A stretch of DNA of 6,823 nt from Pseudobacteriovorax antillogorgiicola (GTDB lineage Bacteria; Bdellovibrionota_B; Oligoflexia; Oligoflexales; RGVZ01): positions 1 to 6,823 of the forward strand of contig CAMDGW010000135.1 in NCBI GenBank assembly GCA_945897695.1. Reading direction: 5' to 3'. Each line of letters opens with the position of its first letter. Positions within the stretch are counted from its first letter, which is position 1. Below, piece by piece: positions 1-5,404 of the stretch. The notes beneath the pieces were generated by a model. It saw only the letters and a program-made list of their open reading frames with translations, searched no databases and was not told the origin of the DNA. A program made the translations under genes and the position numbers.

Positions 1-438
1 CAAGGCCGTGACCGTTAAAGTGCGGTCTGGCATCGATCGTTCGTTTGTTATGACTGTGATCGCTTTTGTGACTTTGCCCGAGTAATCCGTAGTGTCAAAA
101 AGAACTTCAATTACCCCCGATTCGCCAGGAGCAAAAGATTTTCCTTTGGCAGCATCAACTGTAGCGCAGTTGCATGATGCCTGAACACCCTGGATCGAAA
201 GAGTGCCCTTACCGATATTTTTAAAAGAGAACTTTGCAGGTAGCTTCTGACCGCGCTTAACCATCCCGAAGTCGATTAAGGGTTTTTCAAATGAGATGAC
301 TCCGGAAGGCTCGTTGGTTAAGCGATTATTTTTGCTTGCAGCTCGTGCCTCAGCCGCTCGAGACGCAGCAAATGATGAATTTTCAATAGTGACCAAGGTT
401 AAACCAATGATCAAACATGACAGCAGGTTAGTCGTCAT
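1..438 (-). CDS. Secreted DUF1573-family protein (3' end beyond window)
   Basis: The first 146 residues of a DUF1573 protein; the C-terminus lies beyond the window edge. An N-terminal hydrophobic stretch (about residues 5-17) ending near SSFA at 21-24 looks like a Sec signal peptide with cleavage after Ala24. A low-complexity Ala/Arg/Lys spacer (25-40) follows, then the Ig-like DUF1573 fold from about residue 47. Family hallmarks visible are FEKPLIDFGMVKRGQ (50-64), FSFKNIGKGTL (70-80), the CNC motif with Cys89 and Cys91, the PGESG turn (104-108), VLFDTTDYSGK (112-122) and ITVITNE (127-133). The biochemical role of DUF1573 proteins is not established; the fold resembles ASPM/SPD-2/Hydin-type beta sandwiches and is usually exported. 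The ATG at 438 is preceded by GGAGA with a 5-nt gap, which supports this start. It is transcribed divergently from the small membrane-protein pair. The family call is from motif recognition and is fairly secure; function is unknown. Confidence 0.88.
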   Translation of the reverse strand, partial: MTTNLLSCLIIGLTLVTIENSSFAASRAAEARAASKNNRLTNEPSGVISFEKPLIDFGMVKRGQKLPAKFSFKNIGKGTLSIQGVQASCNCATVDAAKGKSFAPGESGVIEVLFDTTDYSGKVTKAITVITNERSMPDRTLTVTAL

Positions 439-469
439 CGTTGTCTCCAGGATTTCAGGCAGAGGACCT

Positions 470-498
470 ATGGTAACTCAGCTTCCTGATATCGGCAA
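470..498 (-). promoter_or_regulatory. Candidate sigma-70-type promoter for the DUF1573 gene
   Basis: Reading leftward, TTGCCG (498-493) and TACCAT (475-470) are separated by exactly 17 bp, each matching 4 of 6 consensus bases. Transcription would begin near 463, about 25 nt before the ATG at 438 and just ahead of its GGAGA ribosome binding site. The geometry is good but the boxes are only moderate, so this is tentative. Confidence 0.35.
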
Positions 499-533
499 GG
501 TTTGCCTGTTAAGTCGCAGGTTTAACAGCCGAT
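491..533. repeat. Nested inverted repeats in divergent intergenic region
   Basis: CTGTTAA (506-512) and TTAACAG (522-528) form a perfect 7-bp inverted repeat around a 9-nt spacer. Outside them, ATCGG (491-495) and CCGAT (529-533) are also complementary, so the two arms nest with a 10-nt bulge on one side only. A third small repeat, GGCAA (494-498) with TTGCC (502-506), shares the left arm and could form an alternative hairpin. The left part overlaps the candidate -35 box of the DUF1573 gene. It could be an operator for the divergent genes or a structured leader for the rightward gene. The sequence symmetry is seen directly; function is inference. Confidence 0.4.
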
Positions 534-565
534 CTTGCATCTAGGCAGTTGGAGATTTGAGACCG

Positions 566-919
566 ATGGGTGGAGTTTCATTTTATTCAGAAATCAAGGA
601 GTGGGTGGCCGAGCTGATGGCGATTCACCCAGCCATATTCATTTTCTCCCTGATTTGGGTGGTTGCGCTTTTTAGCAGCTTGAGGGGGGTGGACCGCCGC
701 GACGAGGTGGCCCATCTCACCTATGCGACAGCCTTTATGGGTATGGCGGTTTTCATGTTTGTTTTGGCAAATGGCCCATTGTCTGGAAGGACCAATCCAG
801 CTGCAACTGTCATGTTCTGTACCCTGACGCCGCTTATTGCTGCGCTTAGGTGGGGACTGCAAAGACGTGTGAGCGCGCTGGAGTTTGTCGAACTGAAAAA
901 TAAAGCTAACAAGAAATAA
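566..919 (+). CDS. Small integral membrane protein, unknown family (117 aa)
   Basis: I do not recognise a family. The product is a 117-residue protein with about three hydrophobic helices: roughly 19-38 (AIHPAIFIFSLIWVVALF), 52-69 (around YATAFMGMAVFMFVLA) and 79-95 (around AATVMFCTLTPLIAAL). A polar loop RGVDRRDE (40-47) and a Lys/Arg-rich tail ending KNKANKK should be cytoplasmic by the positive-inside rule. The start is taken as ATG 566 because the GGAG at 551-554 is 11 nt upstream; a TTG at 557 in the same frame would leave only 2 nt. It is the first gene of a likely operon with the next small membrane protein. A longer opposite-strand reading frame over the same DNA is compositionally unconvincing. 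Confidence 0.72.
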   Translation: MGGVSFYSEIKEWVAELMAIHPAIFIFSLIWVVALFSSLRGVDRRDEVAHLTYATAFMGMAVFMFVLANGPLSGRTNPAATVMFCTLTPLIAALRWGLQRRVSALEFVELKNKANKK

Positions 920-923
920 ATTT

Positions 924-930
924 GAGGAGA
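924..930 (+). promoter_or_regulatory. Ribosome binding site fixing the start at 937
   Basis: GAGGAGA lies 6 nt upstream of ATG 937, an ideal spacing. This rules out the in-frame TTG at 922, which overlaps the site, as the start. Confidence 0.75.
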
Positions 931-936
931 AACTCA

Positions 937-1224
937 ATGGCAAAGCCAAGTGGTAAAGATTCGAGTTCCAATAAATACGTTGTCTTGAGGATTTATCCCA
1001 AACAAAGATTTGCAAATTTTTTTCTAACATTTTTGGTTTTGATATTCATATCGGCCCTCATTGCCTTCAATGCAATAAAACTTCATCATTCGCATGATAT
1101 AGGCGTTGGCATCACAGGGCTAATTATAGGCTTACTTCTGTGCCTGCTGCCCTTGTCAGAGCAATGGGCCTACGCACCATGGCAGGATGCACCACGAAAA
1201 TTGGAGCAAGAAACTCGGGATTAA
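937..1224 (+). CDS. Small two-helix membrane protein, unknown family (95 aa)
   Basis: A 95-residue protein of no family I recognise. A polar, Lys/Ser-rich N-terminus (1-25) precedes two hydrophobic segments, about 26-46 (FANFFLTFLVLIFISALIAF) and 56-73 (VGITGLIIGLLLCLLPL). A short loop with HHSH (50-53) joins them, and an aromatic, charged tail with EQWAYAPWQ (75-83) follows. The even number of helices suggests both ends are on the same side of the membrane, probably cytoplasmic. It follows the previous small membrane gene by 17 bp with its own strong ribosome binding site, so the two are probably cotranscribed and may act together. Its stop codon overlaps the stop of the convergent leftward gene. 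Confidence 0.75.
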   Translation: MAKPSGKDSSSNKYVVLRIYPKQRFANFFLTFLVLIFISALIAFNAIKLHHSHDIGVGITGLIIGLLLCLLPLSEQWAYAPWQDAPRKLEQETRD

Positions 1225-1796
1225 TTAAGCTGCCCATACTTACAGACTTTAGCCTTGAAGCGTCCGTTTATGAAGGAGGTCTTATTAACCTTTGCAAGGA
1301 CGGCTCCTTCGATAACTTCCTTTGTCATTTTTGTGATTTTAACCTTTCCGGATGTCGCAAACTTATATTGCTCATCTGTGGGCTTAGATGGGTCAAAAAA
1401 AGCCACGGCCGCCTGGCGCTCAGTTTTGCGATAACTAAACATATCATTAGCGGTCTCTAGTCGATCCGACGGTGCTCCGATTTTCATTTCGCCCATCTTG
1501 CCGTCGATGGCCACAGCAACCTCACGTGCATCAGGCAATTGGTCGCCCGTATCAGGGCAGGCGTGTTTTGGTTTTCCAGTGGCCAGAACGATCATAATCT
1601 CTTGGCCCTCAGCCAGCTTAGCCTCGGGGTTTGTATAAGCATACGCATAGATCCATTCCACTCCAGAAATATTGCCTTTTGCGGACGATTTTGAATAATT
1701 TTTTAAGTCGTAAAGGCTTTTGCATGTAGAAAGGTGCATTGCCATTATTAGGAATAAAATCGACGATTTTACTATTTTAGCTATTTTGACTGGCAT
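1221..1796 (-). CDS. Exported protein of unknown family, possible lipoprotein (191 aa)
   Basis: No family recognised. The N-terminus has a basic region with three lysines (residues 4, 7, 10) followed by a hydrophobic core, ILFLIMAM (13-20), and then HLSTC ending at Cys25. This looks like an export signal. LSTC resembles a lipobox, but Thr at -1 departs from the usual Ala/Gly/Ser, so lipidation is uncertain. The mature part is polar with strand-like stretches: GVEWIYAYAY (45-54), EIMIVLATG (66-74), REVAVAIDG (91-99) and a C-terminal GKVKITKMT...NGRFKAKVCKY (150-187). This suggests a small beta-rich domain, with Cys80 and Cys185 as a possible disulfide. The frame stays open upstream to 2102, but ATG 1796 is chosen: a GGTGGA lies just before it, the signal sequence follows at once, and the extension would run into the divergent gene. 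It diverges from the hydrolase lipoprotein 82 bp away. Confidence 0.75.
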   Translation of the reverse strand: MPVKIAKIVKSSILFLIMAMHLSTCKSLYDLKNYSKSSAKGNISGVEWIYAYAYTNPEAKLAEGQEIMIVLATGKPKHACPDTGDQLPDAREVAVAIDGKMGEMKIGAPSDRLETANDMFSYRKTERQAAVAFFDPSKPTDEQYKFATSGKVKITKMTKEVIEGAVLAKVNKTSFINGRFKAKVCKYGQLN

Positions 1797-1878
1797 CAAT
1801 CCACCGCGGCAAAAACGACCTATCAATTTTTGTGACAAATTACCGATTATTCTAGCAGATTTTTCGGAGGAGGATGAC
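1797..1878. promoter_or_regulatory. Shared divergent control region of two exported-protein genes
   Basis: This 82-bp gap separates two start codons facing away from each other and must hold both promoters unless they lie inside the genes. A TAGAAT (1854-1849, leftward) is a good -10 candidate, and the overlapping rightward TATTCT (1848-1853) is a weaker one. Neither has a convincing -35 box at 16-18 bp. The positions are therefore suggestive only. Confidence 0.35.
1866..1873 (+). promoter_or_regulatory. Strong ribosome binding site selecting TTG 1879
   Basis: GGAGGAGG is an extended Shine-Dalgarno sequence 5 nt upstream of TTG 1879. It fixes the start of the hydrolase lipoprotein, excludes the far upstream in-frame ATG at 1720, and makes the GTG at 1888 (14-nt gap) less likely. 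Confidence 0.75.
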
Positions 1879-2829
1879 TTGTTAAGAGTGTGTCCGATAA
1901 TTTTTTTGGCCTTGATGGTCCTTACGACCGCTTGTGCCACTTCGCAAAGGGTTGTCGAAAAGACAATGCTTTCCGGTCCGGTGCATTCAAAAATCATTGC
2001 ATTGGAGCCGGAATTAACGCGTTTTTCCGGCAAGGGTCCTTTTTTTGTTACAGAGAAGATTGGACGGGAGCTGTCGGTTGATATCGATAATACTATGGTC
2101 ATTGATCACTTTTATGCTGAAAGTCCCGACAAGCTGCCCGTGGTATTGATAACACACGGTAATTATTCAAGCCGAAATGCGCATAATGCGCAGGCTAGAT
2201 TATTGGCGTCATGGGGTTTTCATGTTGTTGTCAGTGATCTTCCGAACCGTAATCAATGGCTTGAAAATTCTAAGCGTCTGAAAAATTTAGCTGAGCTTCT
2301 TTACCGGTTACCAGGGGTTTTGGGTCCGAACGCCGACAACAGTCGTATGATCCTAGTGGGACACTCATTTGGCGGCAGTGCTTCGATTGTGGCTGCGAGT
2401 CGTGGCGCTCCAGTGATGGGTGTAGTTTTGCTAGATCCAGCCCTTGTCCACAAACAAGTGATTAATGATATGAAATCCCTAGATCTCCCCGTTGTATTGC
2501 TCGGCGCTGATAAAAGCGTTTTTACGTCACGTGGTCGGGATCGTTTTTGGAAGAATATCGGTGGTGAAATTGTAGAGATTAGTGTGCCAAGTGCAACTCA
2601 TGATGACGCGCAGGGACCCAGTATGTTTGCGCGTTCAGCTCTAGGTGTAGATCCATTTACTTCAAAAGGGAATCAAAAGATTTTTAGGTCTGTGCTAACA
2701 GTCGCTGTATTGGGTATCGCGACGAGTGGCACCTTAGACTTTCCTTTCAGCATTTTTGAAAGAGAGGAGCAGAGCGGAGTTCTCACTGATGTCAAATTTC
2801 GTTCAAAATTGAGTGCATCAACTGAATGA
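1879..2829 (+). CDS. Alpha/beta-hydrolase lipoprotein (316 aa)
   Basis: A probable serine hydrolase anchored to the membrane as a lipoprotein. From the TTG start, the signal segment CPIIFLALMVLTTAC ends in a lipobox-like TTAC with Cys19 as the lipidation site. The catalytic fold starts with strand LPVVLITHGNYSS (86-98), where His93-Gly94 marks the oxyanion-hole region. The nucleophile elbow GHSFGG puts Ser163 as the nucleophile. Strand VVLLGADKS (205-213) supplies Asp211 as the likely acid, and SATHDDAQG (238-246) supplies His241. Asp186 in VLLDPAL is a less likely acid. The layout resembles the dienelactone hydrolase / PET-hydrolase-like (chlorophyllase-like) branch; substrate cannot be read from the sequence, though an ester is the usual type. 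About 70 residues follow the catalytic His, including a hydrophobic stretch SVLTVAVLGIA (271-281). The domain call is secure; substrate and exact subfamily are not. Confidence 0.9.
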   Translation: MLRVCPIIFLALMVLTTACATSQRVVEKTMLSGPVHSKIIALEPELTRFSGKGPFFVTEKIGRELSVDIDNTMVIDHFYAESPDKLPVVLITHGNYSSRNAHNAQARLLASWGFHVVVSDLPNRNQWLENSKRLKNLAELLYRLPGVLGPNADNSRMILVGHSFGGSASIVAASRGAPVMGVVLLDPALVHKQVINDMKSLDLPVVLLGADKSVFTSRGRDRFWKNIGGEIVEISVPSATHDDAQGPSMFARSALGVDPFTSKGNQKIFRSVLTVAVLGIATSGTLDFPFSIFEREEQSGVLTDVKFRSKLSASTE

Positions 2830-2831
2830 AA

Positions 2832-2850
2832 CTTGGTTCAAGATTTTTTT
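2832..2850 (+). terminator. Weak possible terminator after the hydrolase gene
   Basis: A very short hairpin, CTTG (2832-2835) with CAAG (2839-2842) around GTT, is followed after one base by seven T residues (2844-2850). The T tract is good but a 4-bp stem is too short to be convincing. The element also covers the last codons and stop of the convergent gene. Confidence 0.25.
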
Positions 2851-5309
2851 CTGAGGGTTTCGGGGATCGCCACGCGGTTTATAATATTGTGGCGATTTCG
2901 CAAGATCGTTACGTCTTCGCATAGAATAAACCATTCAAGGTCTCTTACTATTTCCAAATTAATTCTTAGTTGTTGTAAGGTTTTCAGTGCCAATAAATGC
3001 CCGGGGTAAACCAGCAATGAAAGTCGGCAGATAAACTTAGTAAGCTCGGTTGAGAGCTGCTCAGTTGATTCGCCATTAGCTGAATTTGCTATGTCAGCCC
3101 AGGCTGCCCGTTCATGTGAAGTTAGATTTGAAACCCATTTTGCAAGTTTGGCCGGATTTTTCGACGAAGATTCAGTGCCGATCAATGGCAGAATGGACTT
3201 TGTAATTTCATGCAGAACGCTAAGACTCCAGCCCCATGTGGGAATGGAAAGTCGCTCGGCGAGCATTCGAACAGAGAAAAGCCAAGGGCCGTTAATAATT
3301 GATTGTGCAAGGGGAGCAGAGACCTCTGGTATCATATGGACCCCGCGAGCTTCTACAATAGACTTTGTCGGTTTTGGCAAAACTACTGAATTTTTCACGG
3401 CAGTGGCAATTGCTTGCTCAACGGGAGAGTTTGCCGAAAGTATAGGCGCATGGTGACTTGCGGCGCCATTGACTTGAGCAAGTTCGTTGATTTTTCCGCC
3501 AACGATGCACAATGCTTGGCCTAGCTTTTTCATGGTAGGACTTAGCTGCGTTAGTGCGCACTCTATATCCTGTTGGTTTAACGTGATGGCTCCATAGGAT
3601 GCCCTTCGTTCTCCGCTGATTTCCCATGAGTGCTTGATTGTGTCTGGTAATGCATCGCGAGAGCTAAGAATCGTTGCCACTCGCCATGAAAAATCAGGAT
3701 TGTCGCCGTTTGCACTCAGGCTCCATAGATTAGATAGGTCTTTGTTAGTAAACGGGCGAGATAGGCCACTTTTGACGATTAGGGTTGTGGCAAAAGTAGT
3801 TTGACCTGACGCGGTTGCGTTACGTGCAATGGCCTGGAGGAGTCCATCAGGCAGATTTCTGCAGTTTGTAAGATAGTTTTCGACGGTTTCCTGGGAGGCA
3901 AGGACGCCATCCTGGGCAAGCCGCAGTGCTGAAAGTGCGCGTTTGCGTTCGCGGTCTAACAGTAATGTAGTGTTTTTGATCCACTGAGTGGATGTTTTCA
4001 ACAAGTCTCGCCACGTCCAGGGCGTATTGGCTGAGACTGAGTCTGGATGTGCCATTAGTCTTTGAGCATTCCAGAGAAGAGACTCCCCCAGCCGTGGATT
4101 GGTTACGTATTTATGCAGTTGCGCTGTGGCGAGCAGGTATTGTTCAGTAAAATTTTTCGGCTCAATGTTACTTGCTGCATGCCATAGAGCGCCATCAATA
4201 TCTGGACCGTGAAAAATTACCGCATTATCTAGTAGTGGCTTGAAAAGTCCTGGCAGGGATGGTGCAAGGTCACGATGGTGCATGATCAGATCGCCAACCA
4301 GTCTCCAACCCTCCGGATTTTTGGGAACCCATTGCAGCACGGATTTGAGTAGCATGTCCAGTGATGACCGGTTGGGGTCTCGGACGGCTCCAGTCTTCCG
4401 ACTGTTATCACAGAAAGTTGAGATTAGCTTGAGACGATCTTTCCACTCAGGTGTGTTGTCAATCTTCACCAGGTAATTATTTTTATTTCTATCGACAACG
4501 TTGCTTTCGAATCTGAGTAGCAGCTGGACTGCTGTGTCGTGCTCTGGGCTTCCATGTGCGAGCAATTGAAATAATTCCTTGGCATCTTCGGTATAGCCAA
4601 TTCCAAGTGCGAGTTCACCCGCCCTGATAATCAATTGATTTTTGGTTAGAGCAAAGTGTCTTTTATTTCCAAATGCATCTAAGATTTTGACCCGATGCCG
4701 TCTGAAATACATCCAAGCGGCAGTCTTATCGGAGGTCATTGCTACGCGAAGAAATATGTGAGTCATTTCTATGCCGCTCAGCTTTGACTCATCAGTTTCG
4801 CGAGCGATCACCCAGTACAAATGATCAAGGTGCTGCTCTGGTGCATGCTCGACGATGAAGTCGCGGAGTTTTGGATGCAAATACCAATAAAACCCTTTTA
4901 GTCCTGAAGACATAAGGCGTGTGAAGATATCGAGTGTTTCCGCGGGCTGGGCTTGAACGAATGCTGTTTCAAGGAGACGAGCTGCTTTTAACGGACTCGG
5001 GCCCAGGTTGAAATCCTGCCATAACAAATCGGAAATAACGTGCCATGGAGCACCGGCACCGATTAGGTGGCGCATTTGTGGTGTGAGTCTTGACGGGTCA
5101 TGATCCGCATACTCATCGGCTCGGCCGTCCACTGAATTTCGCAGGCCTGCATTGGTGGCTGGTGAGTTAAGTCCAAGAGACCTGGCAACTTCATCTTGCA
5201 CCAGCGCAAGTGTCTCTGGCGTAAGATGATGCCAACGGCTTAGGCGCACGAGTGCGAGTGTCGTGCGACTTAGCGCCCCCAGCGATCTTTTAGATTCCGG
5301 ACCACTCAT
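2838..5309 (-). CDS. Large, probably all-helical cytoplasmic protein of unknown family (823 aa)
   Basis: I do not recognise this protein. It has no signal peptide and no membrane segment, so it is probably cytoplasmic. Most of it reads as amphipathic helices of 15-25 residues separated by short turns, rich in Leu, Ala and Trp. Examples are LSRWHHLTPETLALVQDEVA near the N-terminus, repeated Ala/Leu-rich helices such as AARLLETAFVQAQPAETLDIF, and a strongly helical C-terminus around LLALKTLQQLRINLEIVRDL. This suggests a TPR- or HEAT-like solenoid or scaffold, but I cannot identify a regular repeat or any catalytic motif. ATG 5309 begins the frame and has only a weak Shine-Dalgarno (TTGGAT, about 11 nt upstream). 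A consensus extended -10 promoter lies about 50 bp upstream. It follows the sigma-54 activator in the same direction after 94 bp and ends 8 bp from the convergent hydrolase gene. The length and uninterrupted frame make it a real gene; function unknown. Confidence 0.8.
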   Translation of the reverse strand: MSGPESKRSLGALSRTTLALVRLSRWHHLTPETLALVQDEVARSLGLNSPATNAGLRNSVDGRADEYADHDPSRLTPQMRHLIGAGAPWHVISDLLWQDFNLGPSPLKAARLLETAFVQAQPAETLDIFTRLMSSGLKGFYWYLHPKLRDFIVEHAPEQHLDHLYWVIARETDESKLSGIEMTHIFLRVAMTSDKTAAWMYFRRHRVKILDAFGNKRHFALTKNQLIIRAGELALGIGYTEDAKELFQLLAHGSPEHDTAVQLLLRFESNVVDRNKNNYLVKIDNTPEWKDRLKLISTFCDNSRKTGAVRDPNRSSLDMLLKSVLQWVPKNPEGWRLVGDLIMHHRDLAPSLPGLFKPLLDNAVIFHGPDIDGALWHAASNIEPKNFTEQYLLATAQLHKYVTNPRLGESLLWNAQRLMAHPDSVSANTPWTWRDLLKTSTQWIKNTTLLLDRERKRALSALRLAQDGVLASQETVENYLTNCRNLPDGLLQAIARNATASGQTTFATTLIVKSGLSRPFTNKDLSNLWSLSANGDNPDFSWRVATILSSRDALPDTIKHSWEISGERRASYGAITLNQQDIECALTQLSPTMKKLGQALCIVGGKINELAQVNGAASHHAPILSANSPVEQAIATAVKNSVVLPKPTKSIVEARGVHMIPEVSAPLAQSIINGPWLFSVRMLAERLSIPTWGWSLSVLHEITKSILPLIGTESSSKNPAKLAKWVSNLTSHERAAWADIANSANGESTEQLSTELTKFICRLSLLVYPGHLLALKTLQQLRINLEIVRDLEWFILCEDVTILRNRHNIINRVAIPETLRKKS

Positions 5310-5341
5310 ATTTGAAATGAATATCCAACATGCAAATAAGT

Positions 5342-5356
5342 TTGAGATTTTCTCAA
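5342..5356. repeat. Palindrome TTGAGA-TTT-TCTCAA over the predicted transcription start
   Basis: Two perfect 6-bp arms, TTGAGA (5342-5347) and TCTCAA (5351-5356), flank a 3-nt centre, and two further G-T pairs are possible in RNA. The palindrome begins 3 bp downstream of the leftward TATAAT box and covers the expected start point near 5353. That is a typical place for a repressor operator, or a short hairpin at the 5' end of the transcript. The symmetry is observed; the role is inferred. Confidence 0.4.
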
Positions 5357-5359
5357 GTA

Positions 5360-5368
5360 ATTATAGCA
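5360..5368 (-). promoter_or_regulatory. Extended -10 promoter (TGCTATAAT) for the 823-aa gene
   Basis: Reading leftward, TGC is followed directly by TATAAT (5365-5360). This is a perfect extended -10 element (TGn-TATAAT), which can work without a good -35 box; none is visible at 16-18 bp. Transcription would start near 5353, giving a leader of about 44 nt. This implies the 823-residue gene can be expressed by the housekeeping sigma factor, independently of the upstream regulator gene. No sigma-54 type -24/-12 (GG-N10-GC) element was seen in this gap. Confidence 0.6.
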
Positions 5369-5387
5369 TGGCGGCTTGTGGATCGCG

Positions 5388-5404
5388 AAAAATCCAGTGA
5401 TTTT
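5388..5404. terminator. Weak possible terminator at the end of the sigma-54 activator gene
   Basis: Leftward, AAAATC and GATTTTT surround a 4-nt loop, starting within the activator's stop codon. The stem is almost all A-T (one G-C pair) and the T run is short, so termination would be inefficient. Some read-through into the 823-residue gene is likely if it works at all. Confidence 0.22.

Noticed and set aside
587..1030. Leftward 147-codon frame across the small membrane genes
   Set aside because: It is antisense to two frames with good starts and membrane helices. Its translation is a low-plausibility mix rich in Arg, His and Gln, with no ribosome binding site.
1140..1460. Rightward 106-codon frame overlapping two genes
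   Set aside because: It overlaps the end of the 95-residue membrane protein in another phase and is antisense to the exported protein. It has no ribosome binding site or protein-like features.
1720..1878. N-terminal extension of the hydrolase from ATG 1720
   Set aside because: The extension would place the lipoprotein signal internally and overlap the divergent gene. The GGAGGAGG before TTG 1879 fixes the start.
1797..2102. N-terminal extension of the leftward exported protein up to 2102
   Set aside because: It would bury the signal sequence more than 100 residues inside the protein and run antisense through the hydrolase signal peptide. The ATG at 1796 has a ribosome binding site-like GGTGGA.
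3091..3456. Rightward 121-codon frame inside the 823-residue gene
   Set aside because: It is a shadow on the opposite strand of a long intact gene, with no start signals. The same applies to the frames at 3418-3627 and 4240-4476.
5310..5403. Sigma-54 promoter for the 823-residue gene
   Set aside because: Because the neighbour is an RpoN activator, I looked for a -24/-12 GG-N10-GC element in this gap and found none on the leftward strand.
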